Assembly: GCA_963691655.1 (NCBI GenBank)
Contig: OY829328.1
Location: forward strand, 31,887,890 to 31,951,889
Origin: Toxonevra muliebris
Lineage: Eukaryota > Arthropoda > Insecta > Diptera > Pallopteridae
DNA: 64,000 nt
Direction: 5' to 3'
Shown here: in pieces, positions 55,601-64,000 of the stretch
Layout of the letters: every line of letters starts with the position of its first letter
How positions within the stretch are numbered: position 1 is the stretch's first letter
Notes under the pieces: generated by a model
What the model was told of the DNA's origin: nothing
The model's database searches: none
The model's input: the letters and a program-made list of their open reading frames with translations, nothing else
Program-made: the position numbers and the translations under genes

Positions 55601-55890
55601 GGAGGCTGTTTAGACGAGCGCAAAGATGATCGTCTTCCCCATGATTGCCGTGTGTACACTTTCGCACTTGCGCTGATTCTTGATTTGCATTTCACATCGT
55701 TTATATTGGGGGCCGGACGAATTTCTTCCATATTCTTTACAATTTCACGCAAATTATGAACTCTTTTGATTCTGTTTTTATATTCTGCATCCTTGAAGTA
55801 GTTCAAATTCGTGTACTCTTCGTGCACCTTTATTAGCCTTTCAGTTTGAATTTTATTGCTATCAGATATTTTCTTATTATTTGATGTCGA
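55576..55890 (-). pseudogene. MADF-like domain fragment
   Basis: The minus-strand frame contains TERLIKVHEEYTNLNYFKDA then EYKNRIKRVHNLREIVKNME. The pattern of an aromatic/YTN segment followed by a lysine/asparagine-rich helix resembles the first half of MADF domains, which occur both in fly transcription regulators and in PIF/Harbinger accessory proteins. The frame then runs through the element terminus to a stop near 55576 with a non-domain tail. It is truncated at both ends. The assignment is from general resemblance only; it could be another small DNA-binding domain. Confidence 0.35.
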
Positions 55891-56063
55891 TTCGCTTTGT
55901 AAAAGCTGTCAAAATGTAATTTGATCATGAAACATGCATGCTTGCGCGGATTTTTCATTTTTAATGTGATTTTCTGCGCAAAACTCTTATCTCTTTCTTA
56001 CTGCCTATTTTTCTACCTCGCTCTTTCACTCTGTTGCACAGCTTTGCGCTCGTCTAAACAGCC
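55604..56063. mobile_element. 460-bp element with perfect 22-bp TIRs
   Basis: GGCTGTTTAGACGAGCGCAA continues with AG at the left end, and its exact complement ends at 56063. The flanking octamers TCTTTGGA and ACTTAGGA agree at six of eight positions, which would fit an aged 8-bp duplication. The interior holds a fragment resembling a MADF domain on the minus strand. It sits just upstream of a LINE RNase H relic. Confidence 0.75.
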
Positions 56064-56109
56064 ACTTAGGAAACAGGTAGCGTCCAACACGACTATCAGG
56101 CTGAATTCA

Positions 56110-56905
56110 GTCAGTCTCTGACCTGGAATTTCAAAATTCTTTCGGAATTCACCGCTTTATCGAAGAACATGACTACACGCTCCCAATACCCTTCATCGAC
56201 AATCGCTTTATCCCTTTTATTTATTCGAGAGAGGATATGATTGAGAGTCGATCCCAACAGAAGGATGTGATGTGTCTTTACATCGACGGATCCAAACTGG
56301 ATTAAAGGGTATGGGCAAGGGTATTCTCTGAGCAATTATGAATAGATTTATACTTTCGTCAGCCTGATCACTGAAGCATCTTCCAAGCTCAGGTCATTGC
56401 CATACAGATAGCGGCGAACTGCCTGAAAACTAACAAAGTACCAGTCAATGATATTTTCATTTTGAGCGACAGCCAACCTGCTATCAAATGCCTAGCCAGT
56501 ATATTGCAGACCTCTAAGGTGGCTTTCGATAGTCGGCGTCTACATAACGAAGTAGCCGATGGACTCAACGTTCACCTTGTGAGGGGTCCTCCGTTAGAAG
56601 GCAATATATAACAAGCCGCGGCCGTTATTACTAACTGGTTACTGTCTTATAGAAGTACACGCCTTTAGATTGGGTGTGCTTTCAAACGACTATTGCAGAA
56701 GTTGTAAAGATGAAAAAGAGGAGGAATCCATTTCTCACTACTTATGCTTCTGCCCAGCCTTGGCTATCTGTAGGAAAAATGCCTTTGGTCAATACTGTCT
56801 AGACAACTTACCCGACTTGGGGTCAACTGACTTAGGGGTCCTACTATATATTTCTAACAAAGTCTGATTGGTGTCTTGATGGACAACCACTTAACCCTCC
56901 TAACT
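56110..56905 (+). pseudogene. Jockey-like LINE: RNase H and C-terminus relic
   Basis: CLYIDGSKLD carries the first RNase H aspartate; after stops, SIFQAQVIAIQIAANCL has Q where E is expected; DIFILSDSQPAIKCLAS has the next aspartate. A frame change leads to GVLSNDYCRSCKDEKEEESI and SHYLCFCPAL, the cysteine cluster. The final part LGVLLYISNKV ends near 56866, with the tail GACAACCACTTAACCCTCCT. The order matches the relics at 30.5 and 52 kb, and the sequence is closest to the 30.5 kb copy (SDSQPAIK, CRSCKDE.EEESISHYL). Confidence 0.85.
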
Positions 56906-57544
56906 GAAATTCGGCTTTTCGTATATTCTATTTTTTAAAACCAAAAAAATAATAAAAAACAAACAAAAATTTTCTTTTAACTTTATAATTACAACCATTT
57001 TAAATTTATTTTTGTTAGTGTTGAGCTGATAGATAGCCCTTGCAGCTAGTTCTTTTATGCATTAACCTTTAATTATGGAGGTGAATTTTTTGCCATAGTC
57101 AATTACTTGGTGGTAAATTATACCTTTTAGTTTTACTAAAATAAATGTTTGTAAAAAATAGGTTTTTGATAATAATTAGTTCTTTGAAAACAAGCTACTA
57201 CGTTTTTAATTAAAATAAATAAGTTGAGTTCTTTTTTTAAGTTCAACAAAACTGTCACTTTATTTCACAAGCTTTTTTTTGAAAACAACAAATATTCAAA
57301 AAATGTAGAGAGGCTAAAATTTACCAACACCTCCACAGTTAAAGGTTAATATTAGTATTAAAATTTATTGAAAGACTAATAAATTATAATAAAAATAATA
57401 ATTCTTAGTATAAAATTAATGTTTTCTCTATGGCCAAAACAGTGTGAATTTATTGTCGAAGCCGTCTCTCTCTTGGCATGTTTGATTGTTTGCTGCTTAC
57501 TTTGTTTGCTTCGTTATTGATAGTTTTACGCCAGATCTTGCTCT
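56906..57544. other. AT-rich sequence, nothing recognised
   Basis: No supported feature. Confidence 0.45.
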
Positions 57545-57800
57545 AATACCTTGCGGGTTAAAGGATAACACCGCAAGTATCCTTACGCAATGTGGATCTT
57601 AGCCGCCTGTAATTTCGCGACCTTATCTCATTCTCAATAGAAATTTGCCTCGTTCTTTGCCACAAATGTTCATTGGAAATTATCTTCGACCACCAAATTC
57701 TAAGAATGGAATGTAAGCATCTATTTACAAACGCCTTTAGTTTATGCACGGAAGTTTGCGTAACGTGCAATGTTTCGCTTCTATATAACAGAACCGACTT
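57545..57800 (-). pseudogene. LINE reverse transcriptase 3' fragment (other clade)
   Basis: On the minus strand KLKAFVNRCLHSILRIWWSK is followed by IISNEHLWQRT and IENEIRSRNYRRLRSTLRK. This matches the well-known C-terminal module LQ.F.NRCLR.IL.I.WP..ISNE.LW.....I..EI..R.WRWIGH.LRK of one group of non-LTR reverse transcriptases (I believe RTE-related). The W-IGH of the motif is degraded. It is a short, dead fragment. Confidence 0.7.
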
Positions 57801-58488
57801 TATGCAGGAGTTAAACTATACAACTTTTGAACACTGGCGTAATGTTTTGCATCTCCATATATGGTTTAGTTTGCTTTTCGGATACGACTTTTTATATTCG
57901 TTAAAGACCTACCTAGATAGTCAAAAACGCCAGCATCCTCAATTGCTACATATCCAAATATATCCAATACAAAACGGCACTGGGTTATTGGCCTCAATAC
58001 ACATGGATTTTGTTTTGCGTACATTAATTTTTAATCCAATTCTTTACTTTTTAGTTTAGGCGGAGTATTCGGTAGGCCACTACGCTACGCTGTATTGAAA
58101 AGAACGTTAAAAATCGACGGTATACTGTATGTGCAACCATAGAATACAACTGAGAATATTTAAAACAAATATCAAGTTGATTTTTTGATTTTTTCATTAT
58201 TGTGCTTATTGTGGTGTAAGTATTTCTAATAACAAGTGATAGCAATGCTTTTTTATGATTCATAAGATTCACAACAATTTTATTAAAAACTAACGACGGA
58301 ATACAAAATTGGAGTAAAGATATATACACTTGTACTGGCTATTAAATCAAAATTCATCTACTTTCTATACCTACACATACATATAAAGTTCTTCAATTTA
58401 CTTCACTATGCCTTTCAAGAAAACATCCCCTACAACACACCCTCTTCGGAAGAAAAAAAAACTATCAAAAATTTAAATTAATCAATTT
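57801..58488. other. No gene recognised
   Basis: The plus frame at 57673-58059 partly overlaps the LINE fragment in reverse and shows no domain. Confidence 0.4.
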
Positions 58489-58494
58489 ACTTAC

Positions 58495-58860
58495 AAATTG
58501 GGAAAAGTCCAAAGGTCACGCAAGATTTTGTTTAAATTGTTATGAAAAAGAATTAAATGCATCGACGATTCAGCAGAATGCATTGCACCAGTAGAAACCG
58601 CCGATTGACCACCACAACGCCACCTCGATGCAGATGCACGACGATGATGATGCCGCCGCCCTTTTCGGCAAATATACCAAAAGAAACAAAAATGCACAAT
58701 AGAGAATAGGAGAGTAGGAGTTACTAAACTGAGTAGTGATGCACAGTACACAGAAGCAAACGGATTCTCCGATATAGGAGCGCGGTGTTGGAACGAAGAA
58801 ATGGAGAAATACACACGCGCAGCGAAGAAAAGCGGCAACAACAAAAAGTCGCTTCTCTTT
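58495..58860 (-). other. Probable 5' UTR exon with splice donor
   Basis: Base composition is locally GC-richer. The minus strand ends in CCCAATTT followed by GTAAGTAAATTG, a strong donor at 58494. It contains GCGGCGGCATCATCATCG and other triplet-rich runs typical of dipteran leaders. The only ATGs in the open frame are near 58581 and 58560 (MHSAESSMHLILF), and that frame meets a stop two codons past the donor. It could be a non-coding first exon of the same minus-strand gene whose coding exon lies at 49043-49186, or of a different gene; splicing cannot be shown from sequence alone. Confidence 0.45.
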
Positions 58861-59669
58861 TATTGATAAAAAAGAAACAAAATATTATAATATAACGAGG
58901 AATTTACATAATTTTAACTCCATGCGAAGTTAAAGTTTTTTATTCGTTATTCTCGTTAAACTTTGTAGTTTTTTTGTGTAATCTTTATTATGTGAGAGAT
59001 AGCACGTGAGAAAGTAATATAAACTGAAACACAACAACAATTACACAATTGCAATTTGAAATATTTTTTTTTTTGTTTTCCACTTCACTTTCAATCTCAA
59101 TTCAGCGCTTAATTGTGCTCACATACATTTACATCGAAAGCACGAAACGCGAAATTTGTTTATTTTATTGTTATAATTGCCGTTTTATTAACAAAACAAA
59201 ATTAAATTTATAATTTTTCCACTGTAAAATAATTTTAGAAAAAAAATTTCATATGCTTCCTAACTTTGTTTATATATTGTTGTTTCTGACAAACAACGAA
59301 CTGTGCGACTGGGACGCTGACGTTGAGTTGTCTGTCATTCTGACGTTTTGCTTTATGGTTTTTGATTATCAGCAGCGTTGTATTTCAGGTTGTCTGTGAC
59401 AAAATGAAAATGTGTATAAAAAAGTACTAAGATAATAAGAATTTTGGTGTTTAATGTTTTTTTATTTCCTTATTCATTCTGTACCTACTGTATGTTCTTT
59501 TAGTTTATTTTTTCATTATATTCGTTCAGGTCAAACGTATTTCTGTTTCTTAATTTATTCCATAATGTTTAAAGTGTTTTTTTCTTATTCTACCTCACTA
59601 GATGGATGAATGTAAAAAAATATTTTAGTACGAATGCAATACAAAATGGGTCATCAGAATTTTGAAATA
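58861..59669. other. Possible promoter region, nothing firm
   Basis: It lies upstream (minus strand) of the 58.5 kb exon. GGGACGCTGACGTTGAG at 59310 gives CG-containing words unusual for the window, but no core promoter element could be fixed. Confidence 0.3.
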
Positions 59670-59677
59670 AATGTGAG

Positions 59678-60292
59678 CAGGGCCGTAGCCAGACATTTTT
59701 TTCGGGGGGATTTTCATTCGAAGAAAATATTTATAAATAATTTTTATCAAACTGATTTTTAGATACAATAAATTAAATCGATAATACATTTGATGGACCC
59801 TATAAAATTAAAATTTGTAAGAAAAATTTTCCGATTTTTTTTAATCTTAACCTCAAAAAAATGCCAAAAAATTCACAGAATAATCAAATTAAATTTTTTC
59901 AAATAAATGTTAATCAATGTACATTTTAATGCATTTTTTATTATCGTGAGGGACATAATTTCATTAACTCATTGACTTCCCACTACTGATGATGTACCCA
60001 ACCTCAAAAAAATTACCAAAAATAGTAGAGCCTCATTTTTTTCAAATGATCATATATGGGAATTTGAGCCATTATCAATGATAATTAGGTTGGCTTATAT
60101 TCCATAAATTCGTGAAGTCACAGCATTGAAAGAGATCTTTCTAGTCGTGGTGCTCTGAGCAATATTGCGTTAAAGAATTAATTATATTTTAAAACTGCTA
60201 ATAAGATGGAGTTTTTGCGAAAGAATTTTTCACGTTGAACACGAATCTGAGGCGGTCAGAACCCCCAAAACCTCACCCTATATACGGCCTTG
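59678..60292. mobile_element. hAT MITE with perfect 8-bp target duplication
   Basis: AATGTGAG occurs at 59670-59677 and 60293-60300. The ends CAGGGCCGTAGCCAGAC and the complement of CAAGGCCGTATATAGGG are decayed inverted repeats of the CAGGG hAT type; the next inner block CGGGGGGATTTT has a partial inverse near 60260 (AACCCCCAAAACC). It is 615 bp and non-coding. Confidence 0.88.
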
Positions 60293-60300
60293 AATGTGAG

Positions 60301-61816
60301 TATTATTATATTATTGATTGAAAAATGTTGACTGGCACTTTAACTTTAAGATTTAACATATTATTATACTAGGGTGTCTAATAAAAAGGAAATGAACTAA
60401 TTTGTTAAATTATATTTATTATATTTTCACAGTGCCAGCCACTTTAGGCTTCCCACAAACTTCAATAATAACGTTTTTTGTTAAAAAATATTGAAAACTG
60501 TGCATTAAGAGTTGTATAAAGGATAACTGTATTCTTTTCGTAATTTTTAGCATTTGTGTTTACTTATTTATTCCATACGCACAGAAGATTTGTTTTGTTT
60601 CTTTTTTATTATATTCCATGGTTTTTCGGAACTATTCTGGTTTTTCTTCTCTAATAAATAAAGAAATACATACATCGATGATTTTGATTTCTTTAGTTTA
60701 TCTTCGAAATTTCGACATATTTTCGAATTCGGTTCGTGAATTGAATATACACAAGCAACGACAAGACCCTAAAGTAGAAATGTAATAGATTTATATGTGA
60801 GCTTTTATGTTTTGATTGCGATAAATTCTTGGTTACTGACAATTTTTCTTTTCTTTTGATTTAAAGAAACGCAAATATTTGTACTGCTTCGTTGTATGAA
60901 ATCAAATGAACCCTTGAACTTGAAATGAACTTATTTCGGTAAAAAAGTGTAATGTTAAATGTTCTAAGGCTAAGGGTGGGGCAATTAGTAAACTTTTGAA
61001 CAAAAAATTAGTTGCTTTCGTATTTGCAAATTTTTTATAGACACTGCAGAGTGCTTTGCAAGTAGCTATTAACGATTTAGTTAGGAGTTTAAAATTAATC
61101 AGCTTCTATGGCTCAGGTTATATTACGTTATAGTGCTGAACATCAAAGGCCATGGGGACGCAGGCTCATATTCTGCTTTAACTTATCGTCAAATTGCGAT
61201 AATGTTCTTTAAATGAAAATTGGCATTATATAAAAGGTTTAAAAGCTAAAGTAACAAATGGAAAAATCTGTACATTTATAAACAAACGTAACGAGGTCAA
61301 CTAAGTTAAACTAGGTACCCTTTTTATTGCACTCTCCAAACGCTAATAACCTACATAAATCAAGAAAAAAATTAAACTCTTCAACAAAGTAGATACAAAA
61401 ATAAAAGAAGAGATCTCAAGTGATCTGAAGAGAGCTTATAAGTTGCATTTGTATGATTTGTCTAGGGTAATCATCATCACAAAATCATACCACGCATTTA
61501 TGTTTAACCACAATTAACAGTTGTTAGTAGTTCAACAATAATATTTGAAAATCAGCAATTAACATGTTGAGGTCAAATAGTGTAATGAGTGTGCACCAAA
61601 AGTGAGAGTCCAAGTAGTGCCTGAGTACGAGTGGAGAATGAATACTTGATCATTTTGTGGATGTGTGTATGTATAACTATTTGTAGTAACAGATGAAGTA
61701 TTATCATTAAATAAAAAAACTAGTATTTAATAAAAGTAGAGCTTTTTAGGTTTATTTTCATGAACTACAAAGACCGCTACCTTCTTTTTTACAAATTAAA
61801 CGAAATACATTTTTAA
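60301..61816. other. AT-rich sequence, no gene recognised
   Basis: No supported feature. Confidence 0.45.
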
Positions 61817-62951
61817 TAGCGATGAGAAATATCGATCCTGGAGCTTGTCGACAAACATCGATACCTTGAAAAAAAATTAACGATATTTGTCGACAGATAT
61901 CGATACGGGACTCGGATGGTACTGATGTTGCTGAAATTATTAACTATGTCCGAGCAATTGCTTCAAAATCGTCACAATCAGTGTAATTTAAGCCGAATTG
62001 CACAATGTCCGTTTCCTGAGCAACAACAGGCGTTTTTCTTTATTAGCTCTGAGCAGAGCACGAGTTGTCAAAAAAGTAATCGTATTTCTTTTTAGCTCTG
62101 AGCATTCAGAGCAAACGTAATTGTGTTTCTTTTTGTGATCAGAGCGTGCTTAGATCGTGCTCAGAAGAAATTGACTGAGCAGACAGAGCACGATTGAAAA
62201 AAATATTTTGACAGTGTTGCAGCTATTTGAAATGGAGTACAAAGGCTCAGAATAATTAATTTCTCCATTTTGCACAAAAAAATTAAAGCGATTGGAAAAA
62301 CTTTGTTGAAAAAAACTTAATTATAAATAGCTGTACTCTGACAGTTCGTGCTCTATGCGTTTTAAAGTTAAATCAGAGTTGTCAAAGCGTGCTCAGAGTG
62401 TGCTCTGATCAGAGCGTGCTCGGTGTACTTGTGCTCTACTCTACTCCGTGCTCTGAGTTAAAAAGAAAAACGCCTAATATCTTCTTCTAAATAATGGTTT
62501 CAATGGGCAATCGCTTGAGAAAACAGAGGAATTATATTTAATGTTACAGAAGCAACCGGAATTTGGTCCAAAAAATTAAACATTCCCGTTGAAAGTACAA
62601 AAATATTTGGAATATATTGCACAAAGCAAGAAAAAAAAGTTTACCGAGATCAAAAGTTTACAATTAAAGTGCGAAAATCAAGAAAGTAATAAAGGCAAAA
62701 CGTCAAAAAGCAAAAAGGACAGAAAATGATGACGTAAGATAGGCAGTGCTGTATTGAGTGGTAAAAAGAATGTACGAAAAAAAGAAAAGAGGTTTACCTA
62801 AAATAAGGCAGCATTTATAAATTTCACCTGATATGCAGATATGTTATTGAAATATCGATATTTATCACTATCAACAAACGTTATCGATACATTTCGCTAT
62901 TACTGCTTAACGATAAATTGCCGAAAAGTATCGATATGTTTATCATCTCTA
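61817..62951. mobile_element. TIR element with ATCGATA-rich ends
   Basis: The left end TAGCGATGAGAAATATCGAT and the complement of the right end (TAGAGATGATAAACATATCG) are inverted. ATCGATA or its variants recur within 110 bp of both ends (61830-61910; 62853-62940), with GTCGACA repeats at the left. The flanking octamers ATTTTTAA and ATTCACAA agree at five of eight positions, so a hAT origin is possible but not shown. The interior is interrupted by another element at 62028-62474. Confidence 0.65.
62028..62474. mobile_element. Nested element with GAGCACG/TCAGAGC repeats
   Basis: AGGCGTTTTTCTTTATTAGC at the left and the complement of AGGCGTTTTTCTTTTTAACT at the right are terminal inverted repeats. 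Inside each end the words GCTCTGA, TCAGAGC, GTGCTC and GAGCACG recur more than a dozen times in both orientations. It is 447 bp and non-coding, and lies inside the ATCGATA-rich element, so it is the younger insertion. Confidence 0.8.
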
Positions 62952-62959
62952 ATTCACAA

Positions 62960-64000
62960 CGAAGCAGAAAAAAGAGATTCAGTTGGGGTACGGTAGCCTG
63001 ATTTTTTATCTAAAAAATCAATACATTGGACTTGAATTGCATACAAAAATCTGTACAAATCAGTACATTTTCCAGATATATGCATATAGATTTTTACTTT
63101 TGATTATAACCTCACTTTATAAACCAATTAGGGCAAGTCTGTTTAAAGTGAACAATAATTATAGATTGTGAGTACTTGTGGAACTACAAAAGTTTGAATA
63201 GGCGTTTACTATGAAAATAAAAGTGGCAGCGTGGAAGCAAATTTGCCAAGAATTGCACTGCAAGCACTCATATAAATTTGCATTTAAAAAAAATATCTTG
63301 GTAAAATTTGCCCACTTCAATTTATGACATAACTTATAATTTATGACTATACATTATAGTTATGACCATTAAAGGATCCAGAGCGGGGACCGGGGTGTTT
63401 TACATTGTCTTCTCTCTAAAATTTTTATTTGATTCATGACCAGCGACCAAAATCTATAAGATTTTCATCAACACATTTACTGGTTCTAAGAGGTTGCAAA
63501 GTAAAGCCAATAAATTTTTATGAAAGAAAACTAAAAATAAGTTAATTCAAAATCAAAATTATTTAAGAAAAATTTGCGAATGTACTAATAAAATCCAATC
63601 TTTGTTTTTTTTATTGGTGCATAGCTCTACCGCACAAAAAGAATAAACATAAAATAATTACAAAATTTGCATGAAATAAAAAAATGATTAACTCAATAAT
63701 GTTTTGAGCTTCCTTTATTTTTAGTTAGCGCAAAAATGCTCTGTATTAAGGTTGTTCGAAGGTTGTTCTCTGTAATGGATTTTCATGCCGCAATGACAAC
63801 GTTTTTCAACTCTGAAACATTTTGGGCATTACTTGTTTTGATTCGATGAATATTCGTTGAACAAGAATGCCTGTTGTTTTATCCTGGGCATTTTAAAACT
63901 TTAACATTGTGTGATTGCAACTATGTCCTTGTCCATTGACTGCTAAAAACTGGAACGTTATTATGCCAGAAAATCCATTTGTGGGCCCTGTATTTCTGCA
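62960..64000. other. AT-rich sequence, no gene recognised
   Basis: The frame at 62983-63171 has no motif. No repeat was matched up to the window edge. Confidence 0.45.

Noticed and set aside
58491..58844. 117-residue minus-strand frame as a membrane protein
   Set aside because: The apparent start is not ATG, the frame stops right after a splice donor, and the region reads better as an untranslated leader.

Overview
The window is AT-rich, intron-dense-looking insect DNA, most likely from a brachyceran fly and perhaps a tephritid fruit fly. That inference rests on the repeat content: Jockey-like LINE tails ending in AGGTTAGGTT-type sequence, Foldback, hAT, piggyBac and Tc1/mariner relics, and CATA/GTTGTT microsatellites. 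It is not bacterial: long intact genes are absent and most short open frames are chance. The only host-gene material I can support is one splice-bounded coding exon of a type II membrane protein (minus strand, 49043-49186), a probable 5' UTR exon (minus strand, 58495-58860) and, weakly, an exon-like stretch at 21960-22193. If the 49 kb exon is a true first coding exon, much of 1-49042 may be intron, but no downstream exon was recognised.

Everything else readable is mobile DNA. 1-9.5 kb: TTAA-flanked MITEs (two copies, one broken by other repeats), TA-flanked foldback MITEs and a Tc1 transposase relic. 9.6-11.8 kb: a 2.2 kb Foldback element, two mirrored arrays of 172-bp repeats with a 9-bp target duplication, inserted in the RNase H end of a Jockey-like LINE. 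16.3-20.0 kb: two opposed copies of an element encoding a Myb/SANT-like protein, one nested in an insertion that splits the other. 21.1-25.9 kb: a tRNA-derived SINE sharing a LINE tail, an 839-bp TIR element, a hAT foldback with GTCAATTGGA arrays and a second Tc1 relic. 27.4-33 kb: foldbacks, LINE fragments, a canonical piggyBac MITE and a nearly full-length but dead DD37E transposon with its TIRs. 35-44 kb: simple repeats, a second DD37E lineage, a second hAT foldback with a perfect 8-bp duplication, and a 705-bp foldback. 45-48.6 kb: an internally deleted mariner lodged in the arm of another foldback, and a 635-bp foldback. 50-64 kb: interleaved TIR elements, three LINE fragments, a TTAA MITE, an element carrying a MADF-like fragment, a hAT MITE with perfect 8-bp duplication, and a TATCGAT-rich element with another element nested inside.

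The main theme is layered nesting of palindromic, non-autonomous DNA transposons, many of which can be dated relative to each other by insertion order. No transposase here looks intact, so any mobility would depend on enzymes encoded elsewhere. All identities, homologies and family names come from reading the sequence by eye and from general family knowledge; no search was run.
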